DNA of 64,000 bases from Elusimicrobiota bacterium. Lineage in GTDB: Bacteria > CG03 > SLGR01. A program made the position numbers and the translations under genes. The notes beneath the pieces were generated by a model that saw only the letters and a list, made by a program, of their open reading frames with translations, had not been told where the DNA came from and ran no database searches. The DNA is taken from contig PWEK01000012.1 in the NCBI GenBank assembly GCA_003553445.1, forward strand, positions 1 to 64,000, written 5' to 3'. Positions 1 to 9,255 of the stretch are shown piece by piece. Every line of letters begins with the position of its first letter. Positions within the stretch are counted from its first letter, which is position 1.

Positions 1-492
1 AACAAACAACCAATCATGAGGATGCTGCTTATTTATATATCCGGCATCACTCATGAATTTTCCAACCTTCATACCCAGACCTGCCGGGAGAGAACGGGCT
101 GTGATATATCCTTCTTCAATTTCTATATCATGCTCGGTAACCGCCATCATAAGCATCATATCAAAGTAAGGATCCAGAGCGCCGGCAAATGTCAACTCTG
201 CCTCTCTAAGTGCAAACCCTTCCGATATCCCGTGATCATGGTCGTGTCCGTGACCATGGCAGTGAGCAAGCTCGTATCCTTGTGGCTCACCTATACTGCC
301 TTCAGAATACCCGTATGTAAAATCCAGTATTGCCGATATCTCGGGATTGAAAAGGGTTCCAGCCCCTACAGGAGCATCACCTCCGGAAACCAGGAATCCT
401 GATCTGTTCTCGGAAGCCCTGATAGGGCATACTGCTGCGACAGCTAAAATCAAAGCGCAGCTTAAAACTTCAAAAATATTTTTTTTAAACAT
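1..492 (-). CDS. Partial zinc-regulated porin/TonB-receptor-like outer membrane protein (N-terminal part; continues beyond the window start)
   Basis: Reverse-strand reading from ATG at 492 is open to position 1: MFKKNIFEVLSCALILAVAAVCPIRASENRSGF...ELAHCHGHGHDHDHGISEGFALREAELTFAGALDPYFDMMLMMAVTEHDIEIEEGYITARSLPAGLGMKVGKFMSDAGYINKQHPHDWLFV. Signal peptide, His-rich segment, HPHDW motif. Missing from the ORF track because no stop lies in the window. Confidence 0.75.
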   Translation of the reverse strand, partial: MFKKNIFEVLSCALILAVAAVCPIRASENRSGFLVSGGDAPVGAGTLFNPEISAILDFTYGYSEGSIGEPQGYELAHCHGHGHDHDHGISEGFALREAELTFAGALDPYFDMMLMMAVTEHDIEIEEGYITARSLPAGLGMKVGKFMSDAGYINKQHPHDWLFV

Positions 493-587
493 AATTTTTT
501 AATTTCCTTTCTTTAAATATTGCCTTCCCATAGGCATGCCGGATAATTCAGGCATGCTGTTCTAAACTTGTCAGTTTTGCATTATTA

Positions 588-881
588 TTAAACTTCTGAC
601 GGAGGAGCGCGAGAAAGAGGAGTTTTTATCTCAATAAAAACAGTTTCACGAACAGTAACACTATGGGTAATCCGCTTGACACCCAATAGAATAATTAGAA
701 TTAAAATAAATGCACAGGTGGCTTCACAAACATCAAGAAACTCCCTTAAAGTACAATTTAAGGGATGATCATGTTCATCTCCCAAATCAATAAGATGACT
801 ACCGGCTGAAAAAAATGAAACATTAACCGATATAAAAAGTAAAAAACAGATAAAAATTGATACAGCTTTCAGTTTTTTCAT
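588..881 (-). CDS. Small membrane protein with DEHDH motif
   Basis: 97 aa, two hydrophobic segments; start overlaps the stop of the upstream MBL gene (TAATG), implying an operon. Confidence 0.6.
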   Translation of the reverse strand: MKKLKAVSIFICFLLFISVNVSFFSAGSHLIDLGDEHDHPLNCTLREFLDVCEATCAFILILIILLGVKRITHSVTVRETVFIEIKTPLSRAPPSEV

Positions 882-1609
882 TACTCCAAACCTCTTTTAA
901 GGGTTATTACCCTACCGCTGCCGGTTTTCATAAAACCCGGCACATGTTCTTTAAATATTTTAATCTGATTTTCCCCCGTACAATGACAGGGGGCACACCA
1001 GGTTATCCCTTTTTCTCTCATGCAGCCTATCAGCGTCTTCACCGCTGCAGCCGTATACCCCTTTAAATGAAACCCTCCCACAACAGCTTCAATCCTGTTT
1101 TTAAATATTTTTTCAGATTCTTCCACCATCCTTAATATACCCGGATGAGCGCATCCGGTAATTAGTGCAGACACCTCCCCGACCTTTAATACAATCCCGA
1201 GTTCCTGTGGATAGCCCGGCTGTTTAAAGAGTGAAGTAGAATACACATCATTTATAATTTGATTACATTTATTTCCAATCAATATCCATCTATGTCCGGT
1301 ACTTTCCACAACTTTTATGAAATCATCCGGGAAGTTCTCCGGAATAAATACAATCGCATCGGTATTTTCTTTTAAAAATTTCACTGCTCCGTCTTTATGG
1401 TCCCAGTGGTTGTGAGAAAAAGCAAGAGCGTTTATATCCCGAGTATTCACACCTGAGAGTTTCAAATTTTTCATTAATTTATCAGGATTATCTCCTGTGT
1501 CAAAAAGCAGCATTTCATTCCTATCATTTTCAACGAGGGCAGAAAAACCCCACCCCTTCTCCCAACCCTTGACATATTTCCTGTTATCATAAATTATTGT
1601 AATATTCAT
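881..1609 (-). CDS. MBL-fold metallohydrolase
   Basis: HNHWDHKDGA metal-binding motif, FDTGDNPDKL, later CAHPG and GGFHL motifs. Confidence 0.85.
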   Translation of the reverse strand: MNITIIYDNRKYVKGWEKGWGFSALVENDRNEMLLFDTGDNPDKLMKNLKLSGVNTRDINALAFSHNHWDHKDGAVKFLKENTDAIVFIPENFPDDFIKVVESTGHRWILIGNKCNQIINDVYSTSLFKQPGYPQELGIVLKVGEVSALITGCAHPGILRMVEESEKIFKNRIEAVVGGFHLKGYTAAAVKTLIGCMREKGITWCAPCHCTGENQIKIFKEHVPGFMKTGSGRVITLKRGLE

Positions 1610-1644
1610 GAACTTACTCGATAGAAAAGTTTTGCTCTTTGCAT

Positions 1645-1667
1645 ATGATAATGTTAACCATTATCAT
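1645..1667. promoter_or_regulatory. Candidate Fur/Zur/PerR-family operator
   Basis: Perfect 9-bp inverted repeat ATGATAATG-TTAAC-CATTATCAT just upstream of the MBL start and adjacent to the Fur-family gene. Confidence 0.6.
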
Positions 1668-1684
1668 TTTATGTCAAAATTTTT

Positions 1685-2128
1685 TTACTTTTTTCTGCAA
1701 CTGTTACATTCTCCATAAAAATGCAGCTGATGCGAATCTATCTCAAAATCGTATTTGTCAGACAATTCTCTCTGTATGTCCTGGATTAATTTTAATTCCC
1801 TTTCAACAAATTCCGAGTAATCCCTGACTTCCAAGCACCCCGTACATATCAAATGGTGATGGTGCTCTTCTTCACTGCTTAATTCATACTTAGCCCTGCC
1901 TTCACCAAACTGATACCTCTTTATCAATCCCTGATCCTTTAAAAATTCCAGATTTCTGTATACAGTAGCCAACCCCATTGTCAACCCTGCCCTTTTAACA
2001 TGCATAAATACATCCTCAGCAGTTAAATGTTCTCCCGTTTTTTTAAAAATATCTAAAATAGACTGCCTGGAGGCCGTCCATCTGCCCGATGATTTTGAAT
2101 TTTTATTTTTATTATTTTCACTTATCAT
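1685..2128 (-). CDS. Fur family transcriptional regulator (Zur/PerR/Fur subtype undetermined)
   Basis: TASRQSILDIFKKTGEHLTAEDVFMHVK...GLATVYRNLEFLKDQGLIKR...EEHHHHLICTGC...CNSCRKK. Start placed at internal Met (2128) because the 32 upstream residues do not look like Fur. Confidence 0.9.
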   Translation of the reverse strand: MISENNKNKNSKSSGRWTASRQSILDIFKKTGEHLTAEDVFMHVKRAGLTMGLATVYRNLEFLKDQGLIKRYQFGEGRAKYELSSEEEHHHHLICTGCLEVRDYSEFVERELKLIQDIQRELSDKYDFEIDSHQLHFYGECNSCRKK

Positions 2129-2283
2129 AGTATGAAAATAATACTCATTATCATTGGTTGTGTCAAATACTCTAAAATATAATTGAAAATATCGACTATA
2201 TGCATAACAACTTACTAAAATCATATTTCTATGTAAGAATTAGGATGTCCAATCCTGTTACCACATGCAGAACTTATAAATTT

Positions 2284-2312
2284 TTGCCAAATTAAATATG
2301 TTAATTTATAAT
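2284..2312 (+). promoter_or_regulatory. Sigma70-type promoter for the aldo/keto reductase gene (predicted leaderless)
   Basis: TTGCCA (2284-2289), 17 bp, TATAAT (2307-2312); ATG at 2320. Confidence 0.6.
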
Positions 2313-2319
2313 TAATTTT

Positions 2320-3291
2320 ATGAACAACCAAAAAAGAAAAAATAGAGATATATGGCAGGGGAATCTGAGCAGACGAGAATTCATAAAGCTGAGTTTTGTT
2401 ATGCTGGCAGCCAGCAGCATAAAGGGTTACGCTCCCTTTAATGAAAATATTGAAAGTTTCAATTTACCCCGGAGAAGACTGGGGCGAACCGGACTGAAAA
2501 CCGGTATTGTCGGCCTGGGCGGCGCCTTTGCCCTTGCAGGCGGGAAGGAAAAAGCATCTGCGGTTATAGAGAAAGCCCTAAATTTAGAAGTTAACTTTAT
2601 AGATTCCGCGCCTACTTACGGAAACAGTGAAAAAAATATTGGCGCGGCGCTTAAAGATAGACGCGGCGAAGTATATATCTCCACCAAGACCCTTGAACGC
2701 AGCTATGACGGAACAATGCGTTTATTTGAACAGAGTCTCGAAAGGCTGCAGACAGAATATATCGATTTGTACCAGATCCATGGGCTCCACAACCAGGATG
2801 ATTTGATAAGAATATTCGATGAAGGGGGGGCGGTAAAAGCACTAGAGAAATTAAAAGAAGACGGCCGGGTGAAATTTATAGGGGTTACCGGGCACAGAAA
2901 CACGGAAGTCATGATAAAAGCAATTGAGGAGTATGATTTTGATACAATTCAGGTTCCAATTAATGCTGCCGATGCGCTATGGAATGACTCTTTTATTAGA
3001 AACGTACTCCCTATTGCAAGGGAGAAAAACATGGGAATCATAGGAATAAAGGTGCCGGCATACGGAAATATTTTTAAAAAAGGGGGCATTAATACAATGA
3101 AACAGGCATTAGGTTACACACTGAGCATGCCGGTAAGTACCGCTTTGATAGGTGTATCATCACTGCAGGAGATTCAGGAGAACGTAAATATTGCCCGAAA
3201 ATTTAAACCCTTTTCAGAAACTGAGCTTGAAAACCTGCAGAAAAAAACTGAACCAAATCTGAAAGAAATAAACTTCTTTCGGCGGTGGTAA
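2320..3291 (+). CDS. Aldo/keto reductase with Tat-like signal
   Basis: LSRREFIKLSFVMLAASS twin-arginine motif; RRLGRTGLKTGIVGLGG, DSAPTYGNSE, DLYQIHG, IGVTGH. Confidence 0.88.
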   Translation: MNNQKRKNRDIWQGNLSRREFIKLSFVMLAASSIKGYAPFNENIESFNLPRRRLGRTGLKTGIVGLGGAFALAGGKEKASAVIEKALNLEVNFIDSAPTYGNSEKNIGAALKDRRGEVYISTKTLERSYDGTMRLFEQSLERLQTEYIDLYQIHGLHNQDDLIRIFDEGGAVKALEKLKEDGRVKFIGVTGHRNTEVMIKAIEEYDFDTIQVPINAADALWNDSFIRNVLPIAREKNMGIIGIKVPAYGNIFKKGGINTMKQALGYTLSMPVSTALIGVSSLQEIQENVNIARKFKPFSETELENLQKKTEPNLKEINFFRRW

Positions 3292-3329
3292 GTTCCTTCT
3301 ATTTACTCTGCGCCTGCGCGTCAGGCGCC

Positions 3330-4250
3330 TTATTCAAAAAGATTTGTTGATAAATATCTGTCTCCCAAATCCGGGAGTATTACAAGAATATTTTTTCCTT
3401 TACTTTCCTCTCTCTGCCCTACTTTCACAGCCGCTGCAAGAGCAGCCCCTGAAGAAACCCCTGCAAAAACCCCCTCCTCTTTTGCCAGTCTTCTTGTGTA
3501 TTCTACCGCCTTTTCGGATGTAATCTGAACGACCTCATCTATTATTTCCACATTAAGAACCTCCGGAACAAACCCTGCTCCAATACCCTGTATCTTATGT
3601 GGGCCGGGCTGCCCGCCGGAAAGAACGGGTGATTCAGCCGGCTCTACGGCAACTGTATAAAAACCCTCTTTTTTTTCCTTCATAACTTCTGAAATACCGG
3701 TAATAGTCCCGCCTGTTCCAACCCCTGAAACAAGAATATCCACATACCCTCCAGTGGCTTTAAGTATTTCAGCCGCTGTCGTACGCCTGTGTACTTCGGC
3801 ATTTGCGGGGTTTTTAAACTGCTGGGGGACAAACGAGTTTTCTATGGACCTGTTCTCCTGCCTGGACCTGATCAGGGCGCCCTTCATGCCCTCTTCTCCG
3901 GGAGTCAGAATAAGCTTGGCTCCCAGGGCCTTCAGCAGCCTGCGCCTTTCTACGCTCATGGTATCCGGCATTGTCAAAATCAGCGGATATCCCCTTGAGG
4001 CGCATACAAAGGCCAGCCCTATTCCTGTGTTGCCTGAAGTAGGCTCAATTATAGTCGTTCCCTTTTTTATCTTACCCTCTTTTTCACCTGCCAGGATCAT
4101 TGCTTTTGCGATTCTGTCCTTAACACTGCCCATTGGATTGAAAGACTCAATTTTCCCCAGGATCGTTGCCTTTAATTCGCCAGATATTTTGCCCAGCTCA
4201 ACAATTGGAGTTCTTCCGACTGTTTCAGTTATATTTTTATAATTACCCAA
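3330..4250 (-). CDS. cysK: Cysteine synthase (O-acetylserine sulfhydrylase)
   Basis: VGRTPIVEL, NPMGSVKDRIAKAMI (PLP lysine), EPTSGNTGIGLAF, GVGTGGTITG. TTG start with AGGAG upstream. Confidence 0.9.
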   Translation of the reverse strand: MGNYKNITETVGRTPIVELGKISGELKATILGKIESFNPMGSVKDRIAKAMILAGEKEGKIKKGTTIIEPTSGNTGIGLAFVCASRGYPLILTMPDTMSVERRRLLKALGAKLILTPGEEGMKGALIRSRQENRSIENSFVPQQFKNPANAEVHRRTTAAEILKATGGYVDILVSGVGTGGTITGISEVMKEKKEGFYTVAVEPAESPVLSGGQPGPHKIQGIGAGFVPEVLNVEIIDEVVQITSEKAVEYTRRLAKEEGVFAGVSSGAALAAAVKVGQREESKGKNILVILPDLGDRYLSTNLFE

Positions 4251-4272
4251 TATTCAATCTCCTAATTACTAT

Positions 4273-4725
4273 TTATTGGCTTCCCTGCAAAACGCCTTCC
4301 ATTATCTCAAGAAAGTCTTCACTTTCTCTGTACCCGGAAACATTTTCAACCACCCCGCCGTCGTAATCCAGAAAAACAGTTGTCGGCAAACCCCTTACAT
4401 TATATTGCTGAGCAACTCTTTGATCTTCCTGCGTATCAATTTTAACGTTTACAAAGTTATCTGCAAATCCCACTACTTCAGGATCAGCAAAAGTATCAGA
4501 GTCCATCCTTTGGCACCAGCCGCACCAATCGGCGTGAAAATTTACCATTAAATATTTTTCTTCTTCAGCGGCCTGATTTAATCCTGCTTCAAAATCATTA
4601 TGATTCCAGGATATTCCCTCATTTTCTTCAATGATTTCTTCGGATAAAACGATATCTGAATTTTCACGGCAACCAAACCCCAAAATTCCGGCAATCAGAA
4701 TAATACCCGTCAATTTCAAAACCAT
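4273..4725 (-). CDS. Thioredoxin-fold lipoprotein
   Basis: Lipobox-like LIAGILGFGC and active site FHADWCGWCQRMDSDTF; cis-Pro region RGLPTTVFLD. Confidence 0.8.
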   Translation of the reverse strand: MVLKLTGIILIAGILGFGCRENSDIVLSEEIIEENEGISWNHNDFEAGLNQAAEEEKYLMVNFHADWCGWCQRMDSDTFADPEVVGFADNFVNVKIDTQEDQRVAQQYNVRGLPTTVFLDYDGGVVENVSGYRESEDFLEIMEGVLQGSQ

Positions 4726-5008
4726 AATATTAGTTTCCTTTCCTTTTTAACCCTTTCAAAACCTCTTTGCAATTGTTTAATCACTACCATATATCCCTGT
4801 TTTTTGTCAATTTCCCTTATTCCACCAAACAATTTCTTATATATAAGTGACATTATTATGTATTAATGTAGTTATGTTTATTTCACCTGTCAAGTATTAC
4901 ACCCTTGATCCTTATAATATGAGCAAATAACACCTCAGAGGCCCCATGACTTGAAAATAGTTGACATAAATACTAATATAAAAAGTAGAAAATTATAGAA
5001 AGGAATAT

Positions 5009-5458
5009 ATGAAAATATCAACAAGAGGACGTTACGGAGTAAGGTGCATGCTTAACCTGGCTATACATGCCAAAGATGGCACTGTACCGATATCAAGAAT
5101 TGCGGCACAGGAAGAAATTTCACCGAACTACATAGAACAGCTTTTTCTAAAGCTGAAAGAACACGGACTTGTGGAAAGTATCCGCGGAAGAAGCGGTGGC
5201 TACAAGCTCTCTAAACCTCCGAAAAAAATTACGGTGGCAGAAATAATAACTGCAGTGGAAGGGCCTATAAAGGCAGTATCATGTGCATTTAACGGAAACT
5301 GTAAAAGATATGAAATATGCACCACAAAATTTCTCTGGGAACAGCTTTCAAGGAAAATTAACAGCCTGCTTGAAGATATAACGCTGCAAGACCTTTGCGA
5401 AATGGGCAGGGAAAAAATGTCCGGGGATCTCGGACATAAGCTGATTTTTAATATATAA
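5009..5458 (+). CDS. Rrf2/IscR-family transcriptional regulator
   Basis: MKISTRGRYGVRCMLNLA, ISPNYIEQLFLKLKEHGLVESIRGRSGGYKLS; C-x5-C-x5-C cluster-ligand pattern (CAFNGNCKRYEIC). Confidence 0.88.
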   Translation: MKISTRGRYGVRCMLNLAIHAKDGTVPISRIAAQEEISPNYIEQLFLKLKEHGLVESIRGRSGGYKLSKPPKKITVAEIITAVEGPIKAVSCAFNGNCKRYEICTTKFLWEQLSRKINSLLEDITLQDLCEMGREKMSGDLGHKLIFNI

Positions 5459-6700
5459 TCAGCCGGCTGGTTTTCTTAAAATATCCATTGCATTTACGGG
5501 GCGCTCCATACTAAGCCTGACCTCCTGCCTTGCATGTCGGGCAGAATCAATGACATTATTTTTATCATCGGTCATTTTTTCAACAACCTGCGAAAACCAG
5601 TCCCGGCCGGGCCCTATCACCTCTATTTTATCACCTACGGAGAACTTATTTCTCTGCTCAATAACCGCAACTCCCGTCTTTTCATCATAATCTTTTACAA
5701 TACCTGCCAGCACATATTCAGTATTCCACTCATTTTCATAAAGCTGACCGTCATATGAGGGCCTATTATCAAAAAAAGCCTCGGTATAACCCCTGTGCCT
5801 TACTTTCCCAAGTTCTTCTTCCCACTCCTTTTTGACCTCAAACCCCCGGGTATCCTGCGCCCATGTATCAATTGCGTCCCTGTAAACGGATACTGTAGTT
5901 GCAAGATACAGCACACTCTTCATCCGGCCCTCGATTTTAAAACTCTGCACCCCGCACTGGATAAGTTCCTTTATCCTCCCAATCAGGCACAAGTCCTTTG
6001 AGCTCATTATATAGGATCCCCTGTTATCTTCATAAACCGGCATATATTCACCCGGCCTTTCTTCCTCCAGCAGCCTGTACGACCACCTGCAGGACTGAGT
6101 ACAGCCGCCCCTGTTCGCGCTTCTTCCGGTCATATAACTGCTTAAAAGACAGCGGCCCGAATATGAAATGCACATTGAACCATGCACAAAAACCTCAAAT
6201 TCTATTTCAGGCACATTTTCTATTATCCTTTTTACCTCTTCAAAAGAAAGCTCCCGCGCCAGAATTATTCTGTCAACCCCCGCAGCTTTCCAGAAACGCG
6301 CGCTTTCAGAATTTGTTGTATTCGCCTGTGTGCTAAGAATAATCTTAGCTTTCGGAATATTATTCTTTATTAATTCCAGTATTCCCGGGTCGGATACAAT
6401 TACCCCGTCAGGAGATGCCTTCTTTAAATTCTCTATAAAATCAGGCATATTTTTTAAATCTTTCTCGTGTATTGATGCATTTGCGGCCACGTATACTTTT
6501 TTTCCTCTGTTATGAGCCCATCTTATAGACTCCTGCATCTCTCCGGGAGAAAAGTTATCGGCCGCTGACCTTAACCCGTAATCCTGTCCTGAAAGATAGA
6601 CAGCGTCCGCGCCGTAATTTATCGCAATTCTTAACTTCTCAGCATTGCCAGCAGGCGCAAGGAGTTCCGGTTTAAATAATTCTTTTCTATGAATATTCAA
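5459..6700 (-). CDS. Peptidase U32 family protein (TrhP/YegQ-like)
   Basis: ELLAPAGNAEKLRIAINYGADAVYLSGQDYGLR, FVHGSMCISYSGRCLLSSYMTGRSANRGGCTQSCRW, SFKIEGRMKS. Confidence 0.88.
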   Translation of the reverse strand: MNIHRKELFKPELLAPAGNAEKLRIAINYGADAVYLSGQDYGLRSAADNFSPGEMQESIRWAHNRGKKVYVAANASIHEKDLKNMPDFIENLKKASPDGVIVSDPGILELIKNNIPKAKIILSTQANTTNSESARFWKAAGVDRIILARELSFEEVKRIIENVPEIEFEVFVHGSMCISYSGRCLLSSYMTGRSANRGGCTQSCRWSYRLLEEERPGEYMPVYEDNRGSYIMSSKDLCLIGRIKELIQCGVQSFKIEGRMKSVLYLATTVSVYRDAIDTWAQDTRGFEVKKEWEEELGKVRHRGYTEAFFDNRPSYDGQLYENEWNTEYVLAGIVKDYDEKTGVAVIEQRNKFSVGDKIEVIGPGRDWFSQVVEKMTDDKNNVIDSARHARQEVRLSMERPVNAMDILRKPAG

Positions 6701-6714
6701 ATGAAGAATCCGTT

Positions 6715-8424
6715 CTATTCGTTATGAGGGATAATATACTCACTGCCCCCTATAAACTCCCGTAGGGGTGATGAAGCAGGAACAAGATCAAGGCTACCTA
6801 TCGGAACAACAGCATCCAGCAGCGAATATACCCGGAGTCCTCTCACATAAGGGTCCAAAAGGCCCTTATCTCTCATGTTTTCTATGTGCTTTTTCTTAGG
6901 AAGCAGATTTTCCAGGGCTTTTTTTAATACCGGAAGTTCATATGCAATCCCGGAATTTATTACCTTATCGGTTGAAAATATATAGGGGATGATATGCTTC
7001 AGCTCTCCTTTTCTCACATAACGCCAGTGTGAAAGAGTCTTTCTTGTATTATATCCCCTGTGCTGCACATCTCTTATCATTCTTTTAAGCATTCTTATAT
7101 CAGCCCATCTAGTATAACTCCCGTCAATATTTCTCAAAATGTTCATTGATTCAATATAAATGCTGAATTTGTTATCTTCATCCACGGAACGAGTCAGTCC
7201 GCGATACAGCCCGTGAAGACAGTCAATCAGCAGTATTTCATCCTCTTTCAAATTGAAATCAGTATAAGAATCTCTTTTGCCTCTCTTAAAGTTATAGCAC
7301 GGTTTTTTTACAGTTTCCCCCCTTAAAAGAGCTGTCATATGTTTGTTAATGAGATCCATATCTATGGCATCGGGCATCTCAAAATCATAATCCCCGAACT
7401 CATCCTTGGGTTGATCCTTTAAATCTTTAAAATAATCATCCACGTTGAGCTGCTTTAGCTTAAGACCGTTATTACTTAATACACTGTTTATGATTACTGT
7501 GGTGGTTGTCTTGTTTGAGCAAGAAGGCCCTGCGATAATTATAACCCTGGTATCCGAACTCCTTTCAAGAATCTCCTTGGCGGTTTCCTCCACATCACTG
7601 TGGTAACGGGCTTCCGACTTTTGAATCAGCTTTTTAATATCTTTGCCGTTTTCGTTTTTCACCCAGTCATTTAGAGAAAATATGCTTTCGCACTCATTTT
7701 CAATGTTCCACTCAAGTGTTCTTCGGCACATATCATAATGTATCCCGTTTGAAGTAAACTGAAGCTGTGATATTTCCCCGTTTCTTATTTTTTTCTTTCC
7801 CTCCCTGAAAGTCATGAAAGATTCCGCCACCTCAATTTCACCGATTTCCTTCATTGTCTTCTCTATCATATCCATTATAAACTCGCGGGAGGGATATACC
7901 TGGTAATTTTTCAGTTCGGCGTTATAGTACTCAATCACTTTTCCATAAAGAAACCGGGCGGCATTATTAATCTCATCATCTGTTAGAAAAGGAAAAAGGC
8001 CTTCATCGTTTCTTTCCATAAACCTCGATTTTCTTATAATATTCCTAATCAGCCCGATTACTTCTTCTTTCTTTTTCTCAACCTCCCCTAAACTGCCCTG
8101 CTTCCTGATTTTTTCTCCAAGTAAAATGGAAAGCCTTTCAGTAACAAAAGCTTTATCCAGCCGCCCTAATCTCTCATCTTCCTTGAAATTACAATACTTT
8201 CTGAAAAAATCCTCAATAATCCACTGCAGATTATAAAAACGGTTATATGTGTTTTTACGAACAGTTTCGGCATATTTATGGGCGCGGCGCTGAGCTATCC
8301 ATCTTTTTACATTATCTGTATTTGTTATGGCCGGAATGATTGAGTTTGTGATTCTTGAAATTTCAAAATCTACAACCTCGCCATATTTGTTTACAATTTT
8401 GACAATAGTGTTGGGTATTACCAT
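6715..8424 (-). CDS. ATP-cone-like domain fused to uridine kinase/phosphoribulokinase-like P-loop kinase
   Basis: N-terminal IVKIVNKYGEVVDFEISRITNSI (ATP-cone-like); C-terminal IIIAGPSCSNKTTTTVI...LNVDDYF...DFEMPDAIDMDLINKHMTALLRGETVKKPCYNFKRGKR. Confidence 0.75.
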   Translation of the reverse strand: MVIPNTIVKIVNKYGEVVDFEISRITNSIIPAITNTDNVKRWIAQRRAHKYAETVRKNTYNRFYNLQWIIEDFFRKYCNFKEDERLGRLDKAFVTERLSILLGEKIRKQGSLGEVEKKKEEVIGLIRNIIRKSRFMERNDEGLFPFLTDDEINNAARFLYGKVIEYYNAELKNYQVYPSREFIMDMIEKTMKEIGEIEVAESFMTFREGKKKIRNGEISQLQFTSNGIHYDMCRRTLEWNIENECESIFSLNDWVKNENGKDIKKLIQKSEARYHSDVEETAKEILERSSDTRVIIIAGPSCSNKTTTTVIINSVLSNNGLKLKQLNVDDYFKDLKDQPKDEFGDYDFEMPDAIDMDLINKHMTALLRGETVKKPCYNFKRGKRDSYTDFNLKEDEILLIDCLHGLYRGLTRSVDEDNKFSIYIESMNILRNIDGSYTRWADIRMLKRMIRDVQHRGYNTRKTLSHWRYVRKGELKHIIPYIFSTDKVINSGIAYELPVLKKALENLLPKKKHIENMRDKGLLDPYVRGLRVYSLLDAVVPIGSLDLVPASSPLREFIGGSEYIIPHNE

Positions 8425-8435
8425 CTTCCGTTTTC

Positions 8436-9179
8436 CTAAATTGGTCGACCGACAGGAAGAATGTATACCGGGACACCCTTTATATTTTCATTACCCAGCA
8501 CATTTCCCACTCCATCATCATCAAAAGCTCCTACAGCAACCGTGCCCAGCCCCATCGCCTCTGCCTGCAAATAGACATTTTCAGCAGCATGGCCGATATC
8601 CATATAAATATATCTCTCAGCTCCTCTTTCTCCATACCGGCTTCTTACCGCATCATAGTCCGCGGCATAAACAAGATTAACTGCCGCATCAGCGATAAAA
8701 CCCTGCCTGAGCGCGGCGCTGCTCAACTGATCAGAAAAATCGCCCTCTTTCAAAAGCTGAAGCTTGTGCCCTGAAGGAATAAATTCGTACACACCCGAAT
8801 TCAAACCATCTACATTGCGAACCACAATATAAAGGTTTACCGGATATATCCCGCCTGCTGAAGGATATGTTCTTGTCGCCTCTGATACAGCATCCACATC
8901 CCGGAATCCCGCGCCTGCCCACACAATCTGGGAGAGTTCTTCGATTGAAAGGGAATCATCTGAAAAATTTCTTACCGACTCTCTGTTGAATATTGCCTTT
9001 TCTACAGAAACATTGCCATCGGTTTCCACCGAAGGAAGTTCTATGCTGTTTTCATTTGCATGCGCCATATTCTGTTCCCCGTTAAAACTGTTATTTCCTC
9101 CTACTATAAAAACAACCGCCAAAACCGCTATTATAAGAACACCGCCCAACAATAAACCTCTGCTTTTTTTCTCTGACAT
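8436..9179 (-). CDS. Membrane-anchored nitroreductase / SagB-type oxidoreductase
   Basis: N-terminal TM anchor; RESVRNFSDDSLSIEELSQIVWAGAG, YPSAGGIYPVNLYIV, AENVYLQAEAMGLGTVAVGAF. Confidence 0.85.
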   Translation of the reverse strand: MSEKKSRGLLLGGVLIIAVLAVVFIVGGNNSFNGEQNMAHANENSIELPSVETDGNVSVEKAIFNRESVRNFSDDSLSIEELSQIVWAGAGFRDVDAVSEATRTYPSAGGIYPVNLYIVVRNVDGLNSGVYEFIPSGHKLQLLKEGDFSDQLSSAALRQGFIADAAVNLVYAADYDAVRSRYGERGAERYIYMDIGHAAENVYLQAEAMGLGTVAVGAFDDDGVGNVLGNENIKGVPVYILPVGRPI

Positions 9180-9255
9180 CAGTACCTCCGCTTTCTTACT
9201 TCTGCAGCAATACGCCTTTTTAATTATTCTACATAAAACATATTACATGTAAACT

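Noticed and set aside
16-402. 128-aa + strand ORF at the left edge
   Set aside because: Antisense to the His-rich porin-like CDS, which has a signal peptide and recognisable motifs.
533-556. GCATGCC-n10-GGCATGC inverted repeat upstream of the porin-like gene
   Set aside because: Short stem without T-tract; could be a weak hairpin but insufficient evidence for a function.
3308-3330. Hairpin GCGCCTG-CGCGT-CAGGCGC between aldo/keto reductase and cysK
   Set aside because: Probable convergent terminator, but no clear T-tract on either strand, so not listed as a terminator; nothing else unusual.
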